Shown piece after piece: positions 25,232 to 33,907 of a stretch of DNA of 40,466 nucleotides. Each line of letters opens with the position of its first letter. Position 1 is the first letter of the stretch. This stretch comes from Pseudomonas sp. GD03858. Lineage in GTDB: Bacteria > Pseudomonadota > Gammaproteobacteria > Pseudomonadales > Pseudomonadaceae. Position numbers and translations under genes: made by a program. The notes under the pieces were generated by a model that saw nothing but the letters and a program-made list of their open reading frames with translations, did no database searches and was not told the DNA's origin. The DNA is taken from positions 1-40,466 of the forward strand of contig NZ_JAOCDM010000039.1 in the NCBI RefSeq assembly GCF_029840925.1. The letters are read 5' to 3'.

Positions 25232-25849
25232 TCAGTGCAGGCCCTGGATGTAGCTGGACAGGGCTTCGATGTCCTTGTTGCTCAGTTTGCCGGCGATGGT
25301 GCGCATGGTCATGGCGTCGCCGTCGTTGGTGCGGTTGCCTTCGCGGAAGTCGGTCAGCTGCTTGCTGACGTACTGCGCGTGCTGGCCGCTCAGGTGCGGG
25401 AATTTCGCCAGGGCGATGCCCGCGCCGTTGGGCGAGTGGCAGCCGGTGCAGGCGGGCATGCCTTTCTCGAGGTTGCCGCCATTGAACAGGGCACGGCCGC
25501 GCTCGACCAGTTTCGGGTCGGCGGCGCCCACGCTGCCTTTCTGGCTGGCGAAGTAGGCGGCGATATCGGCCAGGTCCTGGTCGTTGAAGTTGGCCAGCAT
25601 GCCGGTCATCTCCAGCACGGTACGCTTGCCGTCCTTGATGTCATGCAGTTGCTTGTTCAGGTAGGGCTCACCTTGGCCGGCGAGTTTCGGGAAGTTCGGT
25701 GCCAGGCTGTTGCCGTCAGGGTTGTGGCAGGCCCCACAGACAGCTGTTTTGGCCTGACCGGCAGCAGCATCGCCTTTGATCGGTCCCGCAGCACTTGCCG
25801 CACCTGCGACCCCCATGGTCAACAGCAGACTCACGAATAGTTTGTTCAT
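25232..25849 (-). CDS. cc4: Diheme cytochrome c4
   Basis: A periplasmic diheme cytochrome of 205 residues that carries electrons to terminal oxidases such as cbb3. A signal peptide (MNKLFVSLLLTMGVAGAASA) is followed by two similar domains with heme sites CGACH (C38, C41, H42) and CTGCH (C134, C137, H138). Axial methionines are likely in EMTGMLANF and TMRTIAGKLS. It is followed by a REP half-unit and a terminator. A second cytochrome gene lies upstream on the same strand, after 31 bases, so the two may be cotranscribed. Confidence 0.94.
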   Translation of the reverse strand: MNKLFVSLLLTMGVAGAASAAGPIKGDAAAGQAKTAVCGACHNPDGNSLAPNFPKLAGQGEPYLNKQLHDIKDGKRTVLEMTGMLANFNDQDLADIAAYFASQKGSVGAADPKLVERGRALFNGGNLEKGMPACTGCHSPNGAGIALAKFPHLSGQHAQYVSKQLTDFREGNRTNDGDAMTMRTIAGKLSNKDIEALSSYIQGLH

Positions 25850-25880
25850 CAGCTAATCCAACACGGCTAAGGGTGAAATG

Positions 25881-26252
25881 TTATGTATCGGGACTGCCGC
25901 TCATCCAAAGGATGACCAAACGGTAGTCCTCGGCACTGCAGTCCATGCACAATCCACGCGGCGGCATAGCCTTGAAACCCTGCGTCACATGCGTCACCAG
26001 CTGTTCCATGCCTTGCGCCAGCCTCGGTTCCCAGGCTGCCCGGTCACCGCTTCTGGGTGCCTGTGGCAACTGTCCGGCGTGACAGGCCGCGCACGTGCGG
26101 TTGTACAACGCCTCGGGATCCTGTGTAGCCTGTGCGCTGAAAAACGGTAGGAACAAACCGACAGCAAGCAGCCATTTCGCCAAGCGGAACGACCTGACAG
26201 GGTTGGGGGCCGCGCTGCGTTCTGTTGCGCGAGCTATTGTTCGACACCCCAT
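25881..26252 (-). CDS. Monoheme cytochrome c5-family protein
   Basis: A 123-residue protein with a hydrophobic signal/anchor (about 24-42, [20 protein letters not shown]) after a polar, Arg-rich start, then one heme site CAACH (C54, C57, H58). The sequence [15 protein letters not shown] gives the axial Met96 and the cysteine pair C102/C105 typical of cytochrome c5. I chose ATG 26252 because AAGGAG lies seven bases upstream; the ATG at 26258 is only one base from it and the longer frame runs into promoter DNA. It probably serves periplasmic electron transfer with the c4 gene downstream. It is divergent from engB. Confidence 0.87.
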   Translation of the reverse strand: MGCRTIARATERSAAPNPVRSFRLAKWLLAVGLFLPFFSAQATQDPEALYNRTCAACHAGQLPQAPRSGDRAAWEPRLAQGMEQLVTHVTQGFKAMPPRGLCMDCSAEDYRLVILWMSGSPDT

Positions 26253-26391
26253 GCTCATGCTCCTTCGCTGGGAGAATGAGCACACAAAAACTGGGGCATT
26301 ATATACTTCCGCCATCCAAACGGAAACGACACCGCTTGCCGCGCCTGGGCCAACCGTTCCAGTGCTGGGCAACACCCACATCGGATATCCC

Positions 26392-27024
26392 ATGCAAGTC
26401 AAGAACCCCATCCTCGGCCTCTGCCAGAAAGCCAAATTCGCCCTCAGCGCCGCCAAGGTCGAACAATGCCCCGAAGACCAGGGTTACGAGGTGGCTTTCG
26501 CCGGCCGTTCCAACGCCGGCAAATCCAGCGCCCTCAACACCCTGACCCATGCCAGCCTGGCGCGTACCTCGAAGACTCCCGGCCGCACCCAGCTGCTGAA
26601 TTTCTTCAGTCTGGACGATGAACGGCGTTTGGTCGACCTGCCGGGTTACGGATATGCAAAAGTCCCGATTCCGCTCAAGCAGCACTGGCAGAAGCACCTG
26701 GAGGCCTACCTGGGCAGCCGCGAGTGCCTGCGCGGGGTGATCCTGATGATGGACGTGCGCCACCCGATGACCGACTTCGACAAGATGATGCTCGACTGGG
26801 CCAAGGCCAGCGCCATGCCCATGCATATCCTGCTGACCAAGGCCGACAAGCTGACCCACGGCGCCGGCAAGAATACCCTGCTCAAGGTGCAGTCGGAGAT
26901 CCGCAAGGGCTGGGGCGACGGCGCGACCATCCAGCTGTTCTCGGCGCCCAAGCGCCTGGGGCTGGAAGAGGCGTACCGGGTACTGGCGGATTGGATGGAG
27001 CTGGAAGACAAGCCAGCTGTCTGA
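26392..27024 (+). CDS. engB: Ribosome-biogenesis GTPase EngB (YihA/YsxC)
   Basis: An essential GTPase needed for assembly of the 50S ribosomal subunit, cytoplasmic, 210 residues. G1 is GRSNAGKS (38-45), the switch region is [15 protein letters not shown]3 is DLPGYGYA, G4 is TKADK and the G5 region is FSAPKRLG (SA). The start is ATG 26392; the longer frame upstream reads through divergent promoter DNA. The ribosome site is weak (GGAT eight bases upstream). It converges on polA with the ersA sRNA between them, the same arrangement as polA-spf-yihA in E. coli. Confidence 0.95.
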   Translation: MQVKNPILGLCQKAKFALSAAKVEQCPEDQGYEVAFAGRSNAGKSSALNTLTHASLARTSKTPGRTQLLNFFSLDDERRLVDLPGYGYAKVPIPLKQHWQKHLEAYLGSRECLRGVILMMDVRHPMTDFDKMMLDWAKASAMPMHILLTKADKLTHGAGKNTLLKVQSEIRKGWGDGATIQLFSAPKRLGLEEAYRVLADWMELEDKPAV

Positions 27025-27041
27025 AGGCCAAGGGATACTTT

Positions 27042-27097
27042 CGTGGGAGCGGGCTTGCCCCGCGATCAGTCGATCGCGGGGCAAGCCCGCTCCCACG
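27042..27097. repeat. REP inverted pair with 26-base perfect arms
   Basis: Arms 27042-27067 and 27072-27097 are exact reverse complements around the four-base loop AGTC. The core is shared with 25195-25218 and 35523-35588. It lies 17 bases after the engB stop and probably protects or ends the engB transcript. Confidence 0.9.
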
Positions 27098-27128
27098 GAT
27101 TTCCCAGACTTCACGCCGAACTCCGGGC

Positions 27129-27178
27129 AAAAAAAACCCCGGACTTCGTATGGGGAGGGGGAAGTTCGGGGTTTAAGT
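27129..27178 (-). terminator. Intrinsic terminator of ersA
   Basis: On the minus strand AAACCCCGAACTT pairs with AAGTCCGGGGTTT (one mismatch) around a C-rich loop, followed by a run of T (A at 27129-27136 on the plus strand). Confidence 0.9.
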
Positions 27179-27261
27179 CCGGACCGCTAGGGCGGGGTCC
27201 GGGTATCTGCCAACACTTAACACAACATAGGAGCATCGAAAGGCTTCACCAGCCATTCAGT
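27129..27261 (-). ncRNA. ersA: ErsA sRNA (Spot 42-position analogue)
   Basis: A non-coding RNA of about 132 bases between engB and polA on the polA strand, the position of ErsA in Pseudomonas and of Spot 42 in E. coli. The predicted start is about 27260, seven to nine bases after an AlgU-type -10. The 3' end is a strong intrinsic terminator (stem AACCCCG.ACTT/AAGT.CGGGGTT, eight T at 27129-27136). Between stem halves is a C-rich single-stranded loop, CTTCCCCCTCCCCATACG (27146-27163), a candidate pairing region. ErsA of P. aeruginosa is about 132 bases, AlgU-dependent and regulates algC and oprD post-transcriptionally with Hfq. Identity rests on position, length, promoter and terminator. Confidence 0.85.
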
Positions 27262-27264
27262 ACC

Positions 27265-27293
27265 TCTGAGTGGCGGTTCACCGGTTTAGTTCC
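27265..27293 (-). promoter_or_regulatory. AlgU (sigma-22)-type promoter of ersA
   Basis: On the minus strand GGAACTA (27293-27287) is followed by a 17-base spacer (27286-27270) and TCAGA (27269-27265). The AlgU/RpoE consensus is GAACTT-N16/17-TCtgA. The predicted start about 27260 gives an RNA of the known ErsA length. Confidence 0.8.
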
Positions 27294-27302
27294 GAGCCCC
27301 TC

Positions 27303-27323
27303 GAAACTATTTGCGATAGTTTC
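27303..27323. promoter_or_regulatory. Palindrome GAAACTAT-N5-ATAGTTTC upstream of ersA
   Basis: Perfect eight-base arms around TTGCG. It lies 43-63 bases upstream of the predicted ersA start, beside the -35, where an activator would bind. A third GAAACT follows at 27326-27331. Alternatively it is the hairpin at the 3' end of the polA transcript, though there is no T-tract. Confidence 0.5.
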
Positions 27324-27394
27324 ATGAAACTCTCGATCTAAGCGCCGGATCCGCGACACCACGCCGCAGATCCTACACAGCTTTCCCGCGTCGT

Positions 27395-30145
27395 TTAGTG
27401 AGCTTCGTCCCAATTCGAGCCAACACCCACTTCCACCAGCAGCGGCACATCCAGCTGGGCGGCATTGCTCATGTGCGCGCGAATTTCATCCTTGACCTGT
27501 TCGACCAGGTCCTCGCGCACTTCCAGCACCAGTTCGTCATGGACCTGCAGGATCACCCGCGCATCCAGCCCGCTCTGGTTCAGCCAGTTGTCCACCGCGA
27601 CCATGGCGCGCTTGATGATGTCCGCCGCCGTGCCCTGCATCGGCGCGTTGATCGCCGTACGCTCGGCGCCCTTGCGCAGGGCCGGGTTCTTGGCGTTGAT
27701 GTCCGGCAGGTACAGACGCCGACCGAACAGGGTTTCGACGAAGCCCTGCTCGGCGGCCTGGGCACGGGTGCGCTCCATGTATGCCAGCACGCCGGGGTAG
27801 CGGGCGAAGTAGCGGTCGATGTAGTCCTGCGATTGCTTGCGATCGACGCCGATCTGCTTGGCCAGGCCGAACGCGCTCATGCCGTAGATCAGGCCGAAGT
27901 TGATCGCCTTGGCGCTGCGACGCTGGTCAAGGGTGACGGCCTCCAAGGCCACGCCGAACACTTCGGCGGCGGTGGCGCGGTGCACGTCGAGATCGTTGCG
28001 GAAGGCATGCAGCAGGCCTTCGTCCTTGGCCAAATGAGCCATGATACGCAGCTCGATCTGCGAGTAGTCCGCCGCCAGCAGCTTATAACCGGGGCTGGCG
28101 ACGAAGGCCTGGCGAATACGGCGGCCTTCGGCGGTGCGAATCGGGATGTTCTGCAGGTTCGGGTCGCTGGACGACAGCCGGCCGGTGGCGGCCACGGCCT
28201 GCTGGTACGAGGTGTGGATACGTCCGGTGCGCGGGTTGATCTGCCCCGGCAGCTTGTCGGTATAGGTGCTCTTGAGCTTGCTCAGGCTGCGGTACTGCAT
28301 CAGCACCTTGGGCAGCGGGTAGCCTTGTTCGGCCAGGTCGTCGAGCACCGCCTCGGCGGTGGACGGCTGGCCCTTGGCGGTCTTGCTCAGCACCGGCATG
28401 CCCAGCTTGTCGTAGAGAATCGCGCCGAGCTGCTTGGGCGAGCCGAGGTTGAACGCCTCGCCGGCCAGCGCGAACGCCTCGCGCTCCAGTTCGACCAGCT
28501 TGGCCCCCAGCTCGCCACTCTGCACGCCCAGCAGCGCGGCATCGACCAGCGCGCCCTGGCGCTCGATCTTGGCCAGCACCGGCACCAGTGGCATTTCGAT
28601 TTCCATCAGCACCGGCAGCACACTCGGTGTCTTCGCCAATCGCGCCTGCAGCGCCTGGTGCAGGCGCAGGGTGATGTCGGCGTCCTCGGCCGCGTAGGGG
28701 CCGGCCTTTTCCAGGGCGATCTGGTTGAAGGTCAGTTGCTTGGCGCCCTTGCCAGCAATGTCCTCGAAGCCGATGGTGGTGTGATCCAGGTACTTCTGCG
28801 CCAGGCTGTCCATGTCGTGACGGGTGGCGGTGGAGTCGAGCACGTAGGACTCGAGCATGGTGTCGTAGGCCACGCCGCGCATGTCGATGGCCGGGCTGCC
28901 GTTGGCCAGGATATTGATGTCGTACTTGGCATTCTGGCCGATCTTGCCCTTGGCCGGGTCCTCCAGCAGAGGCTTCAGGGCCAGCAGCACGGCGTCACGG
29001 TCCAACTGGGCGGGGGCGCCTTCGTAGTCGTGGGCCAGCGGCACGTAGGCCGCCTCATGGGGCTCGACCGCGAACGACAGGCCGACCAGTTGCGCCTGCT
29101 GCGCGTCGAGGCCGGTGGTCTCGGTGTCGAAGGCGAACAGCGGCGCCTGGCGCAGCTTTTCCAGCCAGGCGTCGAAACGGGCCTGGTCGAGGATGGTCTC
29201 GTACTTCGGCTCGGCCTGGACGGCTGCAGGCGTGTCGCTGGCCGCGACGCTGGCGCCCGCCTGGGCGGCATCGCGCTGCACGTCGGCGATCCAGCTCTTG
29301 AACTCCATCTCGGTGTACAGCGCCAGCAAGGTTTCACGGTCGGGCTCGCCGCAGACCAGCGCGTCGACCTCGACATCCAGCTCCACATCGCACTTGATGG
29401 TCGCCAGCTCGTAGGACAGGAAGGCCGCGTCGCGGTGTTCCTCCAGCTTGGCCGGCAGGGTCTTGGCACCGCGAATGGCCAGGCTCGGCACTTTGTCGAG
29501 GTTCTGGTACAGGTCGCTCAGACCACCGCCGATGCCGGTCAGCAGACCGACGGCGGTCTTTTCGCCGACACCCGGCACGCCGGGGATGTTGTCGACCTTG
29601 TCGCCCATCAGGGCGAGAAAATCGATGATGTGCTCCGGGCCGACGCCGAATTTCTCGTGCACGCCAGCAACGTCCAGCACGCTCCCGGTCATGGTGTTGA
29701 CCAACGTGACGTGGCCATCCACCAACTGGGCCATGTCCTTGTCGCCAGTCGAGATGATCACCGGCCGGCCGTTCGCCGCGCTGCTGCGCGCCAGGGTGCC
29801 GATGACATCGTCGGCCTCCACGCCTTCGACGCACAGCAGTGGGTAGCCAAGGGCGCGGACGCTGGCGTGCAGCGGCTCGACCTGCACCCGCAGGTCGTCG
29901 GGCATGCTCGGGCGGTTGGCCTTGTATTCGGCGAACATGGCGTCGCGGAAGGTCCCGCCCTTGGCGTCGAAGACCACCGCGAACAGGCTGTCCGGGTACT
30001 GCTTGCGCAGGCTCTTGAGCATGTTCAGCACGCCCTTGACCGCGCCGGTGGGCATGCCTTTGGAGGTGGTCAGCGGCGGCAGCGCGTGGAAGGCGCGGTA
30101 GAGGTAGGAGGAACCGTCCACCAGGACGAGGGGCGCTTGGCTCAT
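27395..30145 (-). CDS. polA: DNA polymerase I
   Basis: The repair and Okazaki-fragment-processing polymerase, 916 residues. Three domains are intact: the 5'-3' exonuclease (about 1-290, [59 protein letters not shown]); the 3'-5' exonuclease (from about 325, [23 protein letters not shown]) with proofreading residues present; and the polymerase ([50 protein letters not shown], ending SNWDEAH). I chose ATG 30145; the upstream TTG 30157 lacks a spaced ribosome site. It is divergent from the DUF2782 gene with 74 bases between starts and upstream of ersA. Confidence 0.97.
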   Translation of the reverse strand: MSQAPLVLVDGSSYLYRAFHALPPLTTSKGMPTGAVKGVLNMLKSLRKQYPDSLFAVVFDAKGGTFRDAMFAEYKANRPSMPDDLRVQVEPLHASVRALGYPLLCVEGVEADDVIGTLARSSAANGRPVIISTGDKDMAQLVDGHVTLVNTMTGSVLDVAGVHEKFGVGPEHIIDFLALMGDKVDNIPGVPGVGEKTAVGLLTGIGGGLSDLYQNLDKVPSLAIRGAKTLPAKLEEHRDAAFLSYELATIKCDVELDVEVDALVCGEPDRETLLALYTEMEFKSWIADVQRDAAQAGASVAASDTPAAVQAEPKYETILDQARFDAWLEKLRQAPLFAFDTETTGLDAQQAQLVGLSFAVEPHEAAYVPLAHDYEGAPAQLDRDAVLLALKPLLEDPAKGKIGQNAKYDINILANGSPAIDMRGVAYDTMLESYVLDSTATRHDMDSLAQKYLDHTTIGFEDIAGKGAKQLTFNQIALEKAGPYAAEDADITLRLHQALQARLAKTPSVLPVLMEIEMPLVPVLAKIERQGALVDAALLGVQSGELGAKLVELEREAFALAGEAFNLGSPKQLGAILYDKLGMPVLSKTAKGQPSTAEAVLDDLAEQGYPLPKVLMQYRSLSKLKSTYTDKLPGQINPRTGRIHTSYQQAVAATGRLSSSDPNLQNIPIRTAEGRRIRQAFVASPGYKLLAADYSQIELRIMAHLAKDEGLLHAFRNDLDVHRATAAEVFGVALEAVTLDQRRSAKAINFGLIYGMSAFGLAKQIGVDRKQSQDYIDRYFARYPGVLAYMERTRAQAAEQGFVETLFGRRLYLPDINAKNPALRKGAERTAINAPMQGTAADIIKRAMVAVDNWLNQSGLDARVILQVHDELVLEVREDLVEQVKDEIRAHMSNAAQLDVPLLVEVGVGSNWDEAH

Positions 30146-30219
30146 GAGGAGAATCAACCTTTTCGGCGGGTCCGGCGCTAGAATAGCCGGATCAATGACG
30201 ACAAAGGGACTAGGTTATC

Positions 30220-30507
30220 ATGCGCACACTCAATCGCCTGTTACTGCTCGGTCTGCTGGCCACCATGCCAGTCGTCACCCTGGCGGCGGACGAAGCCCCA
30301 TCGGCCGATCCCGATGTAACCATTCGCACGGAAGGCGACAAGACCATCCAGGAGTACCGGCAAAACGGCTTCCTGTATGCGATCAAGGTCACGCCGAAGG
30401 GCGGAAAGCCTTATTTCCTGGTACGCGCCGATGGCTCCGAAGGCAACTTCATTCGATCCGACCAGCCGGACATGCTGATTCCGTCGTGGAAGATCTTCGA
30501 GTGGTAA
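30220..30507 (+). CDS. DUF2782 periplasmic protein
   Basis: A 95-residue protein of the DUF2782 family. The signal peptide is MRTLNRLLLLGLLATMPVVTLA, cut before ADEAP. The mature domain (about 72 residues) has DVTIRTEGDKTIQEYRQNG, LYAIKVTPKGGKPYFLVRAD and DQPDMLIPSWKIFEW. The function is unknown. In Pseudomonas this gene always seems to sit between polA and thrB. The start ATG 30220 is preceded by a weak ribosome site (GGGAC about 12 bases upstream). Confidence 0.88.
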   Translation: MRTLNRLLLLGLLATMPVVTLAADEAPSADPDVTIRTEGDKTIQEYRQNGFLYAIKVTPKGGKPYFLVRADGSEGNFIRSDQPDMLIPSWKIFEW

Positions 30508-30537
30508 TGCAATAGCGCGTATCGTTCTTATCAACCA

Positions 30538-30559
30538 GGCACTTCCCGGCGGAAGTGCC
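30538..30559 (+). promoter_or_regulatory. Hairpin between the DUF2782 gene and thrB
   Basis: GGCACTTCC-CGGC-GGAAGTGCC is a perfect nine-base stem with a four-base loop, 30 bases after the DUF2782 stop and 20 bases before thrB. There is no T-tract on the plus strand. It could be a partial terminator or processing site; thrB has no obvious Shine-Dalgarno between this stem and its ATG. Confidence 0.5.
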
Positions 30560-30579
30560 CGCATGGGCAACTTCTCAAC

Positions 30580-31530
30580 ATGTCAGTCTTCACCCCTGTG
30601 ACCCGGCCTGAGCTGGAAACCTTTCTGGCGCCGTACGAGCTGGGCCGCCTGCTCGACTTCCAGGGCATCGCCGCCGGTACCGAAAACAGCAATTTCTTCG
30701 TCAGCCTGGAAAAAGGGGAGTTCGTCCTCACGCTGATCGAGCGCGGACCGGCCGAAGACATGCCGTTCTTCATCGAGCTGCTCGACGTGCTGCACGAGGC
30801 CGAGATGCCGGTGCCCTATGCCGTGCGCGATCGCGACGGTAACGGCCTGCGCGAGCTATGCGGCAAGCCGGCGCTGCTGCAACCAAGGCTGTCGGGCAAG
30901 CACGTCAAGCAGCCGAACAACCAGCACTGCGCCCAGGTCGGCGAGCTGCAGGCGCACATCCACCTGGCCACCCGCGAACGCATCATCGAGCGCCGCACCG
31001 ACCGAGGCCTGGACTGGATGCTGCAATCGGGCGCCGAGCTGCTGCCGGGGCTGAACGCCGAACAGGCCGCGCTGCTGACTCCGGCGCTGGACGAAATCCG
31101 CGCGCACAAGGCGCAGATCCTCGCCCTGCCCAAGGCCAACCTGCACGCCGACCTGTTCCGCGACAACGTGATGTTCGAAGGCACTCACCTGGCCGGGCTG
31201 ATCGACTTCTACAACGCCTGCTCCGGGCCGATGCTGTATGACATCGCCATCACCGTGAACGACTGGTGCCTGGACGAGCAGGGCGGTATCGACCTGCCGC
31301 ACGCCCAGGCCCTGCTGGGCGCCTATGCGAAGCTGCGACCGTTCACCGCCGCCGAGGCCGAGCTGTGGCCGGTGATGCTGCGGGTGGCCTGCGTGCGCTT
31401 CTGGCTGTCGCGGCTGATCGCGGCGCGGGATTTTGCCGGGATGGATGTGATGATCCATGACCCGAGCGAGTTCGAGGTGCGCCTGGCACAGCGCCAGCAG
31501 GTAGCGTTGCACCTGCCGTTCGCCTTGTAA
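30580..31530 (+). CDS. thrB: Homoserine kinase (ThrB, aminoglycoside-phosphotransferase fold)
   Basis: Phosphorylates homoserine to O-phosphohomoserine for threonine synthesis, cytoplasmic, 316 residues. It is the APH-fold homoserine kinase used by Pseudomonas, not the GHMP-fold enzyme of E. coli. Motifs: the nucleotide loop GIAAGTENSNFFV, LTLIERG, catalytic loop LHADLFRDNVMF (H189, D191, N196) and metal motif GLIDFYNACSGP. Length is normal. The start is ATG 30580, though no clear ribosome site precedes it. The composite hairpin downstream separates it from convergent znuA. Confidence 0.94.
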   Translation: MSVFTPVTRPELETFLAPYELGRLLDFQGIAAGTENSNFFVSLEKGEFVLTLIERGPAEDMPFFIELLDVLHEAEMPVPYAVRDRDGNGLRELCGKPALLQPRLSGKHVKQPNNQHCAQVGELQAHIHLATRERIIERRTDRGLDWMLQSGAELLPGLNAEQAALLTPALDEIRAHKAQILALPKANLHADLFRDNVMFEGTHLAGLIDFYNACSGPMLYDIAITVNDWCLDEQGGIDLPHAQALLGAYAKLRPFTAAEAELWPVMLRVACVRFWLSRLIAARDFAGMDVMIHDPSEFEVRLAQRQQVALHLPFAL

Positions 31531-31540
31531 CCGCGCCGGC

Positions 31541-31663
31541 TTCTTCGCGGGTAAACCCGCTCCCACAGGGATGGCATGCTCCTGGACTGCCCCAAGGGTT
31601 GGATTGGTGTCCAACTTCTTGGGGGCAGTCCACTCCTGTGGGAGCGGGTTTACCCGCGAAGAA
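31541..31663. repeat. Composite nested hairpin between thrB and znuA
   Basis: Outer arms of 29 bases, 31541-31569 and 31635-31663, are exact reverse complements (a REP class with core TTCGCGGGTAAACCCGCTCC). Inside is a second, unrelated stem, TGGACTGCCCCAAG (31583-31596) with CTTGGGGGCAGTCCA (31618-31632, one-base bulge), and a third, GTTGGA/TCCAAC (31598-31615). The whole 123 bases can fold as one long hairpin. It is probably a two-way terminator for the convergent genes. Confidence 0.88.
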
Positions 31664-31676
31664 ACCAGCCCAGGCG

Positions 31677-32585
31677 TTAGAGCTGTTCCAGGCAGCCGGT
31701 CAGGTCGCTGCCAAGCTTCTCCAGCAAGCGCTCATAGCCCCTGGAATCCACCGCATCGCTGCCCCCCAGCGCATCCAGCTCGGCCAGGCGCACCGGCAAG
31801 CCGGCAGTCAGCGTCTCGGCCAGGCGCGGGCGCAGCGGCGGCTCGCTGAACACACAGGTCTTGCCCACCGCCTGCAGGCGCTTGCGCATGGCGGCGACAT
31901 GCTGCGCCCCCGGCTGCACTTCCGAGGCGACGCTGAACACGCCGGCGTGCTTCAGGCCATAGGCGGCCTCGAAGTAGTCGAAGGCTTCGTGGAACACGAA
32001 GTACGGCTTGCCGGCGATCCCCGCCACCCGCTGCTTGATGCGCCCATCCAGGGCATCCATGCGCTCGACGAACAGCTTGAGGTTGGCCTGGTAGCGCGGC
32101 GCATTGGCCGGATCCGCAGCCGCCAGGTCACCGGCCATCTTCGTCGCGATCACCCGGGCATTCACCGACGACAGCCACAGGTGCGCATCGAGGCTGCCTG
32201 GACGGTGATCATGGTCGTGATCGTCATGGTCTTCTTCGTCGTGGGAATGGCTGTCCTCGCCGAAGTGACGCAACTGCAGGCCCGGCAGCGACTGCACGGC
32301 CACGGTCGGCTTGGCGCGGCTGTTCAGCACACGGGGCAGGAAGCCTTCCATGTCCGGGCCGATCCAGTACAGCAGGTCGGCATCGCCGACCTTGCGCACA
32401 TCGGACGGGCGCAACGCGTAGTTGTGCGGGGAGGCGCCCGGCGGCAGCAGCACATCGGGGCTGCCGACACCGTCCTGAACGGCGGCGGCGATCTGTTGCA
32501 GGGGCTTGATGCTGGTCAGCACGCGCACGTCGGCGTGGGCCGAGAACGCGATGAAAGCGACAAAGAGGACAAGGAATCGGGACAC
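31677..32585 (-). CDS. znuA: Zinc ABC transporter, substrate-binding protein ZnuA
   Basis: The periplasmic zinc-binding protein, 302 residues. The signal peptide is MSRFLVLFVAFIAFSAHA, mature from about DVRVL. Cluster A-I features are LLPPGASPHNYALRPSDV with the first His ligand, DAHLWLSS (second His) and KPYFVFHEAFDYFEAAYG (third His). The acidic His-rich loop HSHDEEDHDDHDHDH, typical of ZnuA, lies between the first two ligands and scavenges zinc. I chose GTG 32585 because it gives a proper signal peptide; ATG 32633 lies upstream of the operator and would put 16 non-signal residues in front. It is divergent from zur-znuCB and controlled by the shared Zur site. Confidence 0.9.
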   Translation of the reverse strand: MSRFLVLFVAFIAFSAHADVRVLTSIKPLQQIAAAVQDGVGSPDVLLPPGASPHNYALRPSDVRKVGDADLLYWIGPDMEGFLPRVLNSRAKPTVAVQSLPGLQLRHFGEDSHSHDEEDHDDHDHDHRPGSLDAHLWLSSVNARVIATKMAGDLAAADPANAPRYQANLKLFVERMDALDGRIKQRVAGIAGKPYFVFHEAFDYFEAAYGLKHAGVFSVASEVQPGAQHVAAMRKRLQAVGKTCVFSEPPLRPRLAETLTAGLPVRLAELDALGGSDAVDSRGYERLLEKLGSDLTGCLEQL

Positions 32586-32611
32586 GGTGGATACTCGGGT
32601 CGTCAGAAACA

Positions 32612-32626
32612 GGTAACATAATAACG
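32612..32626. promoter_or_regulatory. Putative Zur operator between znuA and zur
   Basis: On the minus strand CGTTATTATGTTACC matches the E. coli Zur consensus TGTTATANTATAACA at 9 of 14 defined positions. It is 27 bases upstream of znuA and 26 bases upstream of zur, so one site could control both directions. A diverged site; assignment is by position and partial match. Confidence 0.6.
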
Positions 32627-32651
32627 TCTCCATCCTGAACCGTCGCTGCCC

Positions 32652-33137
32652 ATGTCCATCACGCCGCTGGCCAACCGCCCCCACGATCATTCCCATTGCG
32701 TCCACAGCGCGCTGGCCGAGGCCGACGCGCTGTGCAACCGTCAGGGCCTGCGCCTGACCGCCCTGCGCCGCCGCGTGCTGGAGCTGGTGTGGCAGAGCCA
32801 CAAGCCGCTGGGCGCCTACGACATCCTTGCCGTGCTCAGCGAGCAGGATGGCCGCCGCGCCGCGCCGCCCACCGTCTATCGGGCCTTGGACTTCCTGCTG
32901 GAAAACGGCCTGGTGCACCGCATCGCCTCGCTCAACGCCTTCATCGGCTGCAGCCACCCCGAACATGCGCACCAGGGCCAATTCCTGATCTGCCGGGCAT
33001 GCCACGTGGCCATCGAGCTGGAGCAGAACAGCATCAGCGACGCCATCGTCAGCAGCGCCAAGGCCGTCGGCTTCGCCGTCGAGACGCAGACGGTCGAGGT
33101 GGTCGGCCTGTGCGGCAACTGCCGGGGCAAGGCATGA
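32652..33137 (+). CDS. zur: Zinc uptake regulator Zur (Np20), Fur family
   Basis: A zinc-responsive repressor of 161 residues. The winged helix includes [19 protein letters not shown] and [20 protein letters not shown]. Structural zinc cysteines are in ICRACH (C114, C117) and CGNC (C154, C157), the Zur/Fur pattern. The metal-sensing region includes [15 protein letters not shown] (C100 and three His). It is the first gene of zur-znuC-znuB, so it controls its own operon. The start is ATG 32652 with a poor ribosome site. znuC overlaps its stop by four bases (ATGA). In P. aeruginosa the same gene is np20. Confidence 0.93.
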   Translation: MSITPLANRPHDHSHCVHSALAEADALCNRQGLRLTALRRRVLELVWQSHKPLGAYDILAVLSEQDGRRAAPPTVYRALDFLLENGLVHRIASLNAFIGCSHPEHAHQGQFLICRACHVAIELEQNSISDAIVSSAKAVGFAVETQTVEVVGLCGNCRGKA

Positions 33138-33907
33138 GCGAAGCCCTGATCCGCCTCGAGCAGGTCGGTGTCAGCTTCGCTGGCGAGGCGGTGCTCGACA
33201 ACATCGACCTGTCGGTCGCGCCGGGCCAGATCGTCACCCTGATCGGCCCCAACGGCGCCGGCAAGACCACCCTGGTACGCGCCGTGCTCGGCCTGCTCAA
33301 GCCGCACCAGGGCAAGGTGTGGCGCAAGCCCAAGCTACGCATCGGCTACATGCCGCAGAAGATCCAGGTGGACGCCACGCTGCCGCTGTCGGTGCTGCGC
33401 TTCCTGCGCCTGGTGCCCGGGGTGGACCGCGCGGCGGCCTTGGCGGCGCTGCAGGAAGTCGGCGCCGAGCAGGTGATCGACAGCCCGATCCAGACCATCT
33501 CCGGCGGCGAAATGCAGCGCGTGCTGCTGGCTCGCGCGCTGCTGCGCGAACCCGAGCTGCTGGTGCTGGATGAGCCGGTGCAGGGTGTCGACGTGGTCGG
33601 TCAGACCGAGCTGTACAACCTGATCACCCGCCTGCGCGATCGCCATGGCTGCGGCGTGCTGATGGTCTCCCACGACCTGCACCTGGTGATGAGCGCCACC
33701 GACCAGGTCGTCTGCCTCAACCGTCACGTGTGCTGTTCGGGCCATCCGGAACAGGTCAGCAACGACCCGGCGTTCGTCGAGCTGTTCGGCCAGAACGCGC
33801 CGAGCCTGGCCATCTACCACCACCATCACGATCACAGCCACGACCTGCATGGCTCGGTGATCGCCCCGGGCACCCATGTTCATGGAGAGCACTGCAAGCA
33901 TGGCTGA
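33134..33907 (+). CDS. znuC: Zinc ABC transporter ATPase ZnuC
   Basis: The ATP-binding subunit of the zinc importer, 257 residues, cytoplasmic. Walker A is GPNGAGKTT (38-46), signature [17 protein letters not shown], Walker [13 protein letters not shown], and switch [10 protein letters not shown]. The last 30 residues (228-257) carry 11 histidines ([13 protein letters not shown] and [10 protein letters not shown]), a tail probably able to bind zinc and link it to transport or to sensing of cytoplasmic zinc (inference). The start ATG 33134 overlaps zur. znuB overlaps the last eight bases. Confidence 0.94.
   Translation: MSEALIRLEQVGVSFAGEAVLDNIDLSVAPGQIVTLIGPNGAGKTTLVRAVLGLLKPHQGKVWRKPKLRIGYMPQKIQVDATLPLSVLRFLRLVPGVDRAAALAALQEVGAEQVIDSPIQTISGGEMQRVLLARALLREPELLVLDEPVQGVDVVGQTELYNLITRLRDRHGCGVLMVSHDLHLVMSATDQVVCLNRHVCCSGHPEQVSNDPAFVELFGQNAPSLAIYHHHHDHSHDLHGSVIAPGTHVHGEHCKHG

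Noticed and set aside
27398..30181. Open frame of 927 codons antisense to polA
   Set aside because: Long antisense frames are expected in GC-rich DNA because of third-position GC. The translation is low-complexity (His/Gln/Leu/Val-rich) and polA on the other strand is complete and unmistakable.
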